Shown one piece after another: positions 7,197 to 14,740 of a stretch of 19,171 bases of DNA. The DNA is from JdFR-22 sp046537735. GTDB taxonomy: Archaea > Halobacteriota > Archaeoglobi > Archaeoglobales > Archaeoglobaceae. Under the pieces are notes generated by a model. It searched no databases, was not told where the DNA came from, and was given only the letters and a program-made list of their open reading frames with translations. The position numbers and the translations under genes were made by a program. Numbering within the stretch: the stretch's first letter is position 1; each line of letters opens with the position of its first letter. The stretch lies in assembly GCA_046537735.1 (NCBI GenBank), contig JBKHKH010000027.1, positions 1 through 19,171 of the forward strand, written 5' to 3'.

Positions 7197-7823
7197 ATGA
7201 ATGACATACTCAAGAAGCCGGTGGAAAAGCTGGAAAAGCTGGTCAATTACCCCCACTCACTTGAAGATATTAGAAATATAGATAAATTTATAACCAACTC
7301 CATGTGCTCTTTAAGTTCTGGATACGGTAATCATCCCGCAATCAATGAATACATAAGGCAGCATAAGCCAAAGAGGATTATGGAGATAGGAATAGCCAAT
7401 GGCGATAATGCCAAGAAAATGATAGAGAATGCCGGTGGAAAAGTAGAGTACTATGGTTTTGACTTATTCCCCGGCAATTTCATGGACAGGATAAGGGAGA
7501 GACTGGAAGAGACTGGAGCGACAGTCAGGTTATACAAAGGTTATTCTAACGAGACAATACCGGCGAACATGGATAAATTACCCCAAATGGATTTGATCTT
7601 CATAGACGGAGACCACTCCTATTCTGGAACCAGAGAAGACTGGGAAAACTCCAGGAAATTGATGAAAGAGAATGGAGTGATATTCGTTCACAATTACTAC
7701 AGCCATAAAGGAGTTAAAAGCGTTGTAGATGAGATAAGAGAGGAGGAAAATTACTCCGTAGAGATATTTGACGATTTTGGCTGGGGTCTGGCCAAAATAG
7801 AGAGGATCAAGACAAAGTTATAA
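7197..7823 (+). CDS. Class I SAM-dependent methyltransferase (Methyltransf_24-like)
   Basis: This 208-residue protein has the Rossmann-fold methyltransferase pattern. Motif I is MEIGIANGDNA (residues 62-72). Then come a GFDLF strand near 88 and the hallmark FIDGDHSYSGTRED, with Asp137, Asp139 and His140, typical of the Methyltransf_24/cephalosporin hydroxylase-like group. The end (VVDEI...FGWGLAKI) also fits. Such proteins often methylate sugars, small molecules or lipids; the substrate here is unknown. The frame opens upstream to 6975, but the first 74 codons cover a structured intergenic element and read as non-coding (Pro/Leu/Phe-rich). The TATA position points to ATG 7197 and a leaderless mRNA. 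It stands alone, converging on the DUF169 gene. Confidence 0.85.
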   Translation: MNDILKKPVEKLEKLVNYPHSLEDIRNIDKFITNSMCSLSSGYGNHPAINEYIRQHKPKRIMEIGIANGDNAKKMIENAGGKVEYYGFDLFPGNFMDRIRERLEETGATVRLYKGYSNETIPANMDKLPQMDLIFIDGDHSYSGTREDWENSRKLMKENGVIFVHNYYSHKGVKSVVDEIREEENYSVEIFDDFGWGLAKIERIKTKL

Positions 7824-7843
7824 GCCAAGTAAAATTAAATTAA

Positions 7844-7877
7844 GTTTTTAAATATAAACTAGAAATATTGTTTTTTA
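7844..7877 (+). terminator. T-rich terminator of the methyltransferase gene
   Basis: Two T runs, TTTTT at 7845-7849 and TTTTTT at 7871-7876, lie 22 and 48 bases after the stop in AT-rich sequence, in the 77-base gap between converging genes. This is the usual form of an archaeal oligo-U terminator. Confidence 0.45.
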
Positions 7878-7900
7878 TTCTCCACTCAATCTACTTTACG

Positions 7901-8707
7901 CTATTCAACCAGGCTCTTCCAGGTATCTCTTTCCACGAAGCTGCCCTCTACGTTCTCTTCCATTTCCTTGAACATTTTGTAGGGTACTGCGAAGGTTAAT
8001 ACGTCTTCACCCAGTTGTCTTCTGACGTTCTTTCTGGCTGAGAGGTCAGTCAAACCGATCACTGCTCTGGGGTTGTCGGAATCTGCTTCCTTATAAGGGA
8101 ATATGCCTATCTGGTGGCAGCCAGCGCCCATAGGGGCAATAACGTTATTAATACCTTCTCTGTCGTAGTTGGCCTGAACGATCAGAGCTGATAATTGGTG
8201 GGGGTTGACTACGAACACAATGACTACCGGTTGCTCGTCTTCATCTAATTTACTGAGGGGTTTGAATACCACATATCTATACGGGATATCCCTCATGGGG
8301 AGTTTCTCAAGGAACTTCTTTACCAGTTCAGGGGTCTTGACGTACCTCTCTCCCTCCAAGAAGTTGTCCGCAGCCTCTTTACACCCGTATTTCTCGATTT
8401 GCTCTCCGATCTCTTTGCGTTCAGTGTTCTCATTTCCGCAGGATAAAAAGTGGCAAAAACCCTCTATACCTCCCATAAAGTTCTCATACTGGTTCCCGAA
8501 TCCAAGTCCAACACCTCCTCCCGGACAGCCAAAAGTATATCTATCAAAAACGCCAGTTTTTCCTTTCGCCGCGCTGGCCAGCTTCCACATCACACACCCC
8601 CACTTTCCCTCTTTAAATTGAGTGGCTTTCTGGGACTTTTCGTCGCTCCACAGAATTGCTACAGGTTCATACTTAAGCTTTAAAGCCCTGCTAATCTTGC
8701 TTTCCAT
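7901..8707 (-). CDS. DUF169 (COG2043-like) cysteine-rich protein
   Basis: This 268-residue protein resembles the DUF169 family, common in archaea and anaerobic bacteria and of unknown function. The opening LKYEPVAILW is the typical family start. Cysteines are at 38 (WGCVMW), 61 (FGCPGGGVGLGFG), 85 and 90 (GFCHFLSCGN), about 109 (YGCKEA) and in the GAGCHQI motif. The ending DVLTFAVPYKMFKEM is also family-like. The Cys/Gly-rich N-terminal half suggests a metal or cofactor site, which is inference. It has no signal peptide or membrane segment. AGGTGAT, 5 bases before the ATG, is a good Shine-Dalgarno. It is a single gene, converging on the methyltransferase and downstream of cheW on the same strand, separated from it by a T-rich terminator. 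Confidence 0.85.
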   Translation of the reverse strand: MESKISRALKLKYEPVAILWSDEKSQKATQFKEGKWGCVMWKLASAAKGKTGVFDRYTFGCPGGGVGLGFGNQYENFMGGIEGFCHFLSCGNENTERKEIGEQIEKYGCKEAADNFLEGERYVKTPELVKKFLEKLPMRDIPYRYVVFKPLSKLDEDEQPVVIVFVVNPHQLSALIVQANYDREGINNVIAPMGAGCHQIGIFPYKEADSDNPRAVIGLTDLSARKNVRRQLGEDVLTFAVPYKMFKEMEENVEGSFVERDTWKSLVE

Positions 8708-8818
8708 GCATGATCACCTACTAAACCCCGGGTTTCTTCTTTAGGGATATCTGATAATAGCGGACCTGAAGAAATAATTTTTCGAACTCATTCAATTGTG
8801 AACAAATAGCAAATAGGT

Positions 8819-8843
8819 CAAAAAATAAGAAAATGGAGAAAAG
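8819..8843 (-). terminator. T-rich terminator of the mcp-cheW operon
   Basis: On the minus strand, starting about 8 bases after the cheW stop, there are successive T runs (TTTT, TTTT, then TTTTTT). No strong hairpin precedes them, consistent with archaeal U-tract termination. Confidence 0.5.
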
Positions 8844-8850
8844 TATTAGA

Positions 8851-9300
8851 TCAGGCTGTCTGTACAGCTTCGGTTTCCCCTACGAGCTTTTTAACATCCA
8901 GCAGGATGACCAATTCGACTTTTTCGCCACTGTCATCCTTTACAACTCCTCTTGAATACTCACCTATGCCCACGTTCGTATCTATTTCTTTGTTGCTGAA
9001 ATCGTTGACTGACGAGACTTCGTCAACCTTAATCCCCACGTTGCTTCCTTCCAGGTCAAGGACTATTATTCTCTCTTCTTGGCTCTCTTCACTACCGCTG
9101 ATACTCAACAATTTCTTGGGATCTATTATAGTGCACACGATACCCCTTAGATCTATAATCCCGTCAACATGTGGTGGAGAATTGGGTGTCCTAGTTATAT
9201 TCTGCATTTTTACTACTTCTTTGACCTCTTCTACTGGGATAGCAAAATACTCGTTACCCAGCTTGAACTTTACCACTTTGTCAAATCTCAAGTCGCTCAT
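8851..9300 (-). CDS. cheW: Chemotaxis coupling protein CheW
   Basis: CheW is the SH3-like adaptor linking chemoreceptors to the histidine kinase CheA. The 149-residue length is normal. Typical elements in order are VVKFKLGNEYFAIPVEEVKEV at the N-terminus, TRTPNSPPHVDGIIDLRG (the most conserved stretch, about 37-54), IIDPKKLL, the IIVLDLEGSNVGIKVDEV strand pair and the closing VILLDVKKLV. The start ATG lies 12 bases after the MCP stop, so the two are co-transcribed. The Shine-Dalgarno is weak (AGGGTTGAT), and reinitiation after MCP translation is plausible. cheA, cheY and archaellum genes are not in the window. Confidence 0.96.
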   Translation of the reverse strand: MSDLRFDKVVKFKLGNEYFAIPVEEVKEVVKMQNITRTPNSPPHVDGIIDLRGIVCTIIDPKKLLSISGSEESQEERIIVLDLEGSNVGIKVDEVSSVNDFSNKEIDTNVGIGEYSRGVVKDDSGEKVELVILLDVKKLVGETEAVQTA

Positions 9301-9312
9301 TCATTATCAACC

Positions 9313-11523
9313 CTATTCCTGTTTTTCCAGCTTAAATTGTCGTACCATGTGAACCAATTTGTCTGCCATCTTGGCCAGTCCTTCTGAGGATTTGGTTATT
9401 TCATCTATACTGGATGTCTGTTGTTGTGCAGCAGCGGCAGTATTTTCAATCTCTTTTGAGCTCGAAAGAGCAAGCTGATAGACTTTATCGGATGTCGCAG
9501 CCATATTCTGGACTGAATTGGCCTGATCGTCCATTGCCTTCTTTATTTCTCCCATACCGGAAGCAGTGTCCTCTATGGATTTTTTGATATTCTCTATTTT
9601 ATCCATTACTTCCGATACTGCCCTAACAGCTTCATCAGTCTTGCCACTGGAGTCCTTTACGGAATCGACCAGTTTTTGGGTGGTTTCCTGTATTTCATTT
9701 ATCAGATCTCCGATATTTTTAGCTGATTCTTGAGTTTCGTTGGCCAGCTTGCCTACTTCACCGGCAACCACTGCAAAACCTCTGCCCTGCTCACCAACTC
9801 TTGCAGCCTCGATATTGGCATTCAGCGCTAAAAGCGAGGTTTGCTCAGCTATCTTGGTGATAATGTCTACGATCTTTCCTATTTCTTCTGCTTTTTTCTC
9901 CAATTCCCCAACTTCACGAGAGACTTCCTCATTGGATGATGCTAGCTCTTCCATACCCTTAATAGCTTTCGTAGAGGTGTTGTACCCTTCTTCCGCTGCT
10001 TCGTTTGCCTCGTTGGCGATCTTTAGCACATTTTCTGCACTGCTGGTGGTCTCTTCTGCAATTCCCGAAATATCCTCTGCAGCCTTATTAGTCTTCTCTA
10101 TTTCAGAAGTTTGCTCCTCAGCGCCAGCAGATATCTTTTGAGCTGCTTCTGATACCGACCTGGATGTGTTATTGATCTCCTGGATACTGGCGGAAATCTG
10201 TTCCGTAGTAGAGGTAACACTATTGGAGACTTCATTTATATTTACAACAATCTCTCTGAGATTCTCACGCATGTTATTGAATGCAGTAACCAATTTACCC
10301 AGTGCGTCATCGTATTTGGGTTCGATCTCTTGTGTTAGGTCTCCTTGAGCTGCTGCCTCCACAACAGGTAAAAGCCTATCCACTTCATCTTCCATGTATT
10401 TCTGAAGCTCTTTCTGATTCGTGATATCCACGAGGAATCCTACAGCCCCTATAACCTGACCGTCTATCTTTACGGGGATTCCAGATGTGATAAGTGGCAT
10501 TTTCTTTCCACTTTTCAGTTTGGCCATCCCTTCTTTTCCTACAACAGGTTTGCCTGACTCTATCACTTTCTCTGCGATGGTTTTAACTCCTAACATGTCA
10601 TAAAGGTTCTTTCCAATTATCTCTTCAGCACTTTTACCCAAGATATCCTGAGCGAAAACATCGCTAGCGTACTTGACATCCCCGTCTGTGCCTATGAAAT
10701 AGACGTACCCTGGGCGGGGGAATTTTCTGAAGATCTCGAATAGCTCCTTTTCTTTTTCTTCAAATTCTTTTTCCCTGTTCTTTTGTTCAGAGAGATTTAC
10801 TGTATACTCTACTGCTCCTACTATCTCCTCATTTTCATCAAATAGCGGAGTCGCCTTGTACATTATAGGTATAGTCCCTCCGGTAGAGCTGGCAACTGTT
10901 TCTCCTTTCCTGGGTTCTTTGAACTTCATTGCTTGAGCCGTTCTGCATTCTTCAGTATTGCAATGTGGGGTCTTAAACAGATGATAGCATTTTCTGCCTA
11001 TAATATCATCAACTTCCATGCCAACAGCATCAGCGGTAGCCTTGTTTGTCATAGTTATGTTAAAATCCTTGTCAACAGCATAAACCGGTGTTGCTACTCC
11101 GTTCAACAAATTCCTGATCTCGGTTTCCTTCCCTCTAAGTTTGTCCACCATCTGGTTGAGGTTTTTCTGTAATTTGATTGTTGAGTTTTCGAGGGTTTTG
11201 ATGTCGCTCATGGTAAACAACTTTTGTCCTATTGAGTTATTGTTCCCTGTTTCCAGTTGAGAGTCAAAATTACCCTCAGAAAGTTCAGTAGTGAACCTGG
11301 CCAAAGAACTCAGTGAATCCCCGACGTTTCGAATAAAATAGATAGTCACGCCTAGAACAAAAAGTAATAATACCATAGAAAGAGGAAATGCGTACTGCTC
11401 GAACACTCCTCCCATCATTGGAGCTACCTTAGTCGCAAACAGAAAAATGGCAAGTATCAAAACAGCGCTTATAATTATTCGGGTCTCTAATTTTGTCTCC
11501 AGAACCATATCATTTTCTTTCAT
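9313..11523 (-). CDS. Methyl-accepting chemotaxis protein with two PAS domains
   Basis: This is a membrane-anchored chemoreceptor of 736 residues from ATG 11523. Two hydrophobic segments (about 16-31 and 47-64) are separated by only about 15 residues, so there is almost no extracytoplasmic sensor domain. A HAMP-like helix follows. PAS1 (about 136-250) carries Cys179, Cys188 and Cys193 (KCYHLFKTPHCNTEEC). PAS2 spans about 265-375 and a second HAMP-like region about 380-435. The long helical signalling domain has the hairpin tip LLALNANIEAARVGEQGRGF. Sensing is probably internal (redox, ligand or cofactor in the PAS domains). The frame opens at GTG 11538, but GGTGAGG lies 6 bases before ATG 11523 and supports the shorter start. 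cheW follows after 12 bases. Confidence 0.95.
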   Translation of the reverse strand: MKENDMVLETKLETRIIISAVLILAIFLFATKVAPMMGGVFEQYAFPLSMVLLLFVLGVTIYFIRNVGDSLSSLARFTTELSEGNFDSQLETGNNNSIGQKLFTMSDIKTLENSTIKLQKNLNQMVDKLRGKETEIRNLLNGVATPVYAVDKDFNITMTNKATADAVGMEVDDIIGRKCYHLFKTPHCNTEECRTAQAMKFKEPRKGETVASSTGGTIPIMYKATPLFDENEEIVGAVEYTVNLSEQKNREKEFEEKEKELFEIFRKFPRPGYVYFIGTDGDVKYASDVFAQDILGKSAEEIIGKNLYDMLGVKTIAEKVIESGKPVVGKEGMAKLKSGKKMPLITSGIPVKIDGQVIGAVGFLVDITNQKELQKYMEDEVDRLLPVVEAAAQGDLTQEIEPKYDDALGKLVTAFNNMRENLREIVVNINEVSNSVTSTTEQISASIQEINNTSRSVSEAAQKISAGAEEQTSEIEKTNKAAEDISGIAEETTSSAENVLKIANEANEAAEEGYNTSTKAIKGMEELASSNEEVSREVGELEKKAEEIGKIVDIITKIAEQTSLLALNANIEAARVGEQGRGFAVVAGEVGKLANETQESAKNIGDLINEIQETTQKLVDSVKDSSGKTDEAVRAVSEVMDKIENIKKSIEDTASGMGEIKKAMDDQANSVQNMAATSDKVYQLALSSSKEIENTAAAAQQQTSSIDEITKSSEGLAKMADKLVHMVRQFKLEKQE

Positions 11524-11570
11524 AGTATACCTCACCACTATCTATGATTATGATTACTATGAGAAAACAG

Positions 11571-11580
11571 TATATAATTT
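11571..11580 (-). promoter_or_regulatory. TATA box of the mcp-cheW operon
   Basis: The minus strand reads AAATTATATA, giving a start near 11549 and a leader of about 26 bases that contains the GGTGAGG Shine-Dalgarno. The rest of the 11524-11714 gap shows no other feature. Confidence 0.5.
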
Positions 11581-11714
11581 TTTCCGCATTTTAATTATGA
11601 CTTAGAATTACCGATCTCATACCGTAATTACAAAGATAACCAGAGATGCGTTGTGGATATTGCCCATTTTAGCTGCGATAGAATTGATAAACCAGTTTCA
11701 GTAACCAAAACGGG

Positions 11715-12683
11715 CTATGAGAGTATTTTTAACAGTTTTTCCAGCTGTTCGTTACTACCCATCACATATAATACATCATCTTTTTGAAGCAGAGTCTCTG
11801 GTTGAGGAATAGATAATACATCATCCCTCTCTATAGCCACTACTAGGGCTCCAGTCTTTTTCCTTATATCCAACTCCTGCAGCGATTTTCCCTTGACTTT
11901 TTCTGAACTGAGGGTAACCTTCTGGAGCATAAGCTCTCCTTGCTTATCAGAAATTATATCTATAAGCTCTACTGCCGCTGGAGTCTTCAAGGTCATATAG
12001 ATCTTTTTGGCTGCATCAGAATAAGGGGATAAAAGCATATCAACGCCTGCTCTTTTAACTTTCTTACTGCCGCTAGGATTTCTCAAAACTGCTATAGTAT
12101 ATATATCATGATTTAAATCCTTGGCTACCATAACCGCGAAAGCATCTGCGGCATCTGTGGAGAGACAGGCTATGAGTGCTTTGGCAGTACTAATGTTGGC
12201 CATCTCCAGGATGTCTTCTTCAGTTGCGTCTCCCTGCAATGCCAGAAAACCCTTTTCCCTGGCAAGACTTACTTTTTCAGAATCAGACTCTATAACGACT
12301 ACACTTTCTGCAGGCAGCTCCTCTGCAATTTCTCTGCCCATAACACCATATCCACAGACAATATAATGATCCTTAACATCTTTTAACACCTTCTTCCACC
12401 TCTCTCTTCCCATTTCCACTAGAACTGGCATAAATAGATTTATAGTATAAAAGAACACACCCACGCCCACAAACATAAGCACCATGGATAAGACCCTTCC
12501 AGCTGTACTCATCTCTGCAAGTTCCCTATAACCGGTAGTGGTTACGGTCATTGCGGTCATGTATAGCGAATCAAACAGACTCCACCCTTCTATAAGATGG
12601 TAGGAGATGGTACCGAATATTACTATGGAAAAAAGTAAGAAAGCTACTTTGGTTATTCTCCACTCTAAATCAACCTTGACCAT
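11715..12683 (-). CDS. Two-TM potassium channel subunit with RCK (TrkA-N/TrkA-C) domains, atypical filter
   Basis: This 322-residue protein has the architecture of prokaryotic MthK/Kch-like channels. TM1 is at about 12-31, followed by a pore loop and TM2 at about 64-82. An RCK domain starts near 105 with a Rossmann motif, Gly111-x-Gly113-x-x-Gly116 (VCGYGVMG). A TrkA-C domain spans about 240-322. RCK domains gate such channels in response to ligands such as Ca2+ or nucleotides. The selectivity filter reads T49-T-G-Y-R-E54 where TVGYGD is typical, so the second glycine is Arg53 (codon AGG). The start ATG is placed by a TATA box 29 bases upstream, giving a near-leaderless mRNA separate from the TPR gene. 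A function in K+ flux is likely by family, but conductance is uncertain because of the filter. Confidence 0.88.
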   Translation of the reverse strand: MVKVDLEWRITKVAFLLFSIVIFGTISYHLIEGWSLFDSLYMTAMTVTTTGYRELAEMSTAGRVLSMVLMFVGVGVFFYTINLFMPVLVEMGRERWKKVLKDVKDHYIVCGYGVMGREIAEELPAESVVVIESDSEKVSLAREKGFLALQGDATEEDILEMANISTAKALIACLSTDAADAFAVMVAKDLNHDIYTIAVLRNPSGSKKVKRAGVDMLLSPYSDAAKKIYMTLKTPAAVELIDIISDKQGELMLQKVTLSSEKVKGKSLQELDIRKKTGALVVAIERDDVLSIPQPETLLQKDDVLYVMGSNEQLEKLLKILS

Positions 12684-12708
12684 TCTGATTTATAATTTAA
12701 TGTTTTAA

Positions 12709-12716
12709 TTTATATA
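12709..12716 (-). promoter_or_regulatory. TATA box of the channel gene
   Basis: The minus strand reads TATATAAA, centred about 29 bases before ATG 12683 and just past the TPR gene stop codon. It implies independent transcription of the channel with a leader of only about 3 bases. Confidence 0.5.
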
Positions 12717-12718
12717 AT

Positions 12719-13702
12719 TTATTCACCTTTAGATCTGCCAATTTTTTCCTGAATCTGCTCCTTGTCCATTTTTTCTAATATAGATTTCCATTCGTTGAAG
12801 CACTTCTCAGCTTCTTTTTGTCTGCCCGTTTCGTTGTAAAGCATTCCCAATAGATTATATGTCTCGGCATACATTCCTTCGAACACTTTATTAATACCTG
12901 TTAGCTCCTTAAACATCTCCAAAGATTCTTTAAGTTTGTTCTCTGCTTCTTCATGCCTTCCAATTCTTTTCAGCACAATGCTATAATTATTGAGGGTCGA
13001 TGCCAGATTTGCTTTATGAAAGAAATTGTCCTGAGCGAGTTTGGAGAATATGGATATGGCTTCATTGTAGTAATCCTCCGACAGCTTGTAGTTTCTTTTA
13101 TCCCCATAGAGTGCTGCTGCGTTACTCAGTGTTTCTGCCAGTTCAGGTAATCTATTCTCGTCCTCCTCTGCCAGCTTTCTTCTCATTTCGAGAGCCTGTT
13201 TCAGGTAATCTTCAGCTTCCTCAATTCTTTTGGTCTCGATAAACAAAGCGCCGATATTGTTCAGGATCGCAGCATACCAGTCTGTGTGATTACCCTCCAT
13301 ACTCTCTACTAGCTTCTTTGCCTCCATGTAGCACTTCAACGCACGTTCCTTCATATCCATATGGGTCAATGCCTGCGCTGCATTGAACATGAAAGTAACC
13401 TCCAGTTCAGGAAAGCCCAGCTCTCTACTATGCTTGGCAGCGCTTAGAGATGAGACCGTACATTCCGTTAGGCTTTGATCATCTGTCTGGTCGGAAGTTA
13501 TAAAGGAAAAATAGGAATTATAAACCAGAGATACCAATTTTTGCCAGCCTTCATCCAGCTTCTCCATTTGTTTAGGATCATCAAACAGATTATTGATGAC
13601 TTGCTTCACTTCTTGGGGACTATTTTGCTTTATTAAAGTCAGTGCTTCTAAGGGTGATCTCTTATTGATTAAATCTCTCACCTGTTCAGCGATTTCTGTC
13701 AT
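12719..13702 (-). CDS. Tetratricopeptide repeat (TPR) protein, soluble
   Basis: This 327-residue, all-helical cytoplasmic protein is built of TPR units in its second two-thirds. Recognisable repeats include AAILNNIGALFIETKRIEEAE, then YLKQALEMRRKLA, LSNAAALYGDKRNYKLSEDYYNEA, LNNYSIVLKRIGRHEEAENKL and YNLLGMLYNETGRQKEAEKCF. The first 90 residues are helical without clear TPR consensus. TPRs mediate protein-protein contacts; the partner is unknown. GGAGG, 6-7 bases before the ATG, is a good Shine-Dalgarno. The channel gene follows on the same strand with only 35 bases between them but has its own TATA box. It could be a scaffold or regulator; no enzymatic motif is seen. Confidence 0.88.
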   Translation of the reverse strand: MTEIAEQVRDLINKRSPLEALTLIKQNSPQEVKQVINNLFDDPKQMEKLDEGWQKLVSLVYNSYFSFITSDQTDDQSLTECTVSSLSAAKHSRELGFPELEVTFMFNAAQALTHMDMKERALKCYMEAKKLVESMEGNHTDWYAAILNNIGALFIETKRIEEAEDYLKQALEMRRKLAEEDENRLPELAETLSNAAALYGDKRNYKLSEDYYNEAISIFSKLAQDNFFHKANLASTLNNYSIVLKRIGRHEEAENKLKESLEMFKELTGINKVFEGMYAETYNLLGMLYNETGRQKEAEKCFNEWKSILEKMDKEQIQEKIGRSKGE

Positions 13703-13801
13703 ACAACCTCCTTCCTAATTAAGTATATTTAAATCTAATCAAATAGAGAACAGAGTTGATTGGCAGATACGTGGATACATGCCAGACCTGATGAACTGGA
13801 A

Positions 13802-14686
13802 CTAATGAACAGTAGTTACTCTAAGGTCCAGTACATACCTGTGTACATAGGGCGCAAAGTGCCCACACCTCCTTAAGTTCTCTATTTCCACCAGCATCCC
13901 ATTCTCCTTGAATAGACCCTTTGTTATCCGTTGTAGAGTTCCCTGTTCCTCCTCTTCTTCACCACCAAAAGTATAGTAATGAATGTATCCACCTTCTTTT
14001 ATTTTACCATAGACAATGTCAACGAACTTCTCTGCAGTGTTGGGTGAAGGCATTAAGATCCGGTCGAATTTGCCGTCCAGCAGGGGCACTACTTCTCTCA
14101 CATCTCCACCATAAGCTGTTACCTTGTCCTCTACTTTGTTGAGCTCGATGTTCCTCTTGAAGTACTCCACAGCTTTGTAGTTAGCTTCCACACCTACAAC
14201 TTGTAATGGACTCCTGTTGCGGGCAGCGATTATGGCGTAAGGGCCTACACCGGCGAACATCACCAGCACTCTCTCCCCCTCCTCAATCAGGCTGGTAACT
14301 CTTTCTCTTTCCCCTGATAGTTTCACAGAGTAATAGACCTTTGTAGGATCCACCAGAAACCTGCATCCGTGCTCCTTTACCATGGTTTCAGTTTCATGCC
14401 CGTAAATTATTTCGTAGCTGGCAACCCTGTACTCTCCTTCTACTTCTCCTACTTTTCTTAAAATGGTCTTGACGTGTTTGTGTTTCTTCAATATAGCGTT
14501 AATGATTTCATCCTTTACATGCATTAATTCGTCAGGGATGTCGACAATAACGATATCCCCGATTATTTCAAAACTTCTTCTCAATTTTGACAATTCTTCT
14601 TCTTTAAGAGTGCCCTGGAGCATTTCTTTAAGGCTCACAACTGCAATATCTTGAATTGGTTTTTTAATCTTAATGCCGAATTTCAA
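13802..14686 (-). CDS. trm5: Trm5-family tRNA (guanine37-N1)-methyltransferase
   Basis: This 294-residue class I SAM methyltransferase resembles archaeal Trm5, which makes m1G37 next to the anticodon, or its wyosine-pathway relatives. Evidence in order: the D2-like segment FEIIGDIVIVDIPDEL (39-54), KTILRKVGEVEGEYRV (73-88), KVYYSVKLSGER (116-127), SAM motif I VMFAGVGPYA (142-151), VEANYKAVEY, GGDVREV, then MPSP (212-215) and the typical GGYIHYYTF (232-240). It appears to lack the N-terminal D1 domain seen in Methanocaldococcus Trm5. The position usually written NLP in Trm5 reads PSP here. An in-frame stop lies three codons upstream, so the start must be TTG 14686 or an internal codon. A TATA-like box about 25 bases upstream makes a leaderless TTG start likely. 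It diverges from thiE. Confidence 0.88.
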   Translation of the reverse strand: MKFGIKIKKPIQDIAVVSLKEMLQGTLKEEELSKLRRSFEIIGDIVIVDIPDELMHVKDEIINAILKKHKHVKTILRKVGEVEGEYRVASYEIIYGHETETMVKEHGCRFLVDPTKVYYSVKLSGERERVTSLIEEGERVLVMFAGVGPYAIIAARNRSPLQVVGVEANYKAVEYFKRNIELNKVEDKVTAYGGDVREVVPLLDGKFDRILMPSPNTAEKFVDIVYGKIKEGGYIHYYTFGGEEEEEQGTLQRITKGLFKENGMLVEIENLRRCGHFAPYVHRYVLDLRVTTVH

Positions 14687-14702
14687 TTGAGGAGGTTAAG
14701 CT

Positions 14703-14718
14703 AACAATAAATCTTATC
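14703..14718. promoter_or_regulatory. Shared divergent promoter between trm5 and thiE
   Basis: The 54-base gap between the two starts contains one AT-rich core, AACAATAAATCTTATC, readable as a TATA box in both directions. It lies about 25 bases from TTG 14686 (minus) and about 27-32 bases from ATG 14741 (plus), so both mRNAs should be leaderless or nearly so. No Shine-Dalgarno precedes either start. An AGGAGGTT at 14690-14697 on the plus strand is too far from any plus-strand start to serve. Confidence 0.45.
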
Positions 14719-14740
14719 TCGTTTGAGCGGTATGTGGAGT

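Noticed and set aside
8205..8621. 138-codon plus-strand frame opposite the DUF169 gene
   Set aside because: It is low complexity, has no ribosome site, and lies fully antisense to a clear gene.
8906..9352. 148-codon plus-strand frame opposite cheW
   Set aside because: It is a Ser/Thr/Leu-rich shadow of the confidently identified cheW.
9740..10141. 133-codon plus-strand frame opposite the MCP gene
   Set aside because: It is a Ser/Ala-rich shadow of the chemoreceptor signalling domain with no start signals of its own.
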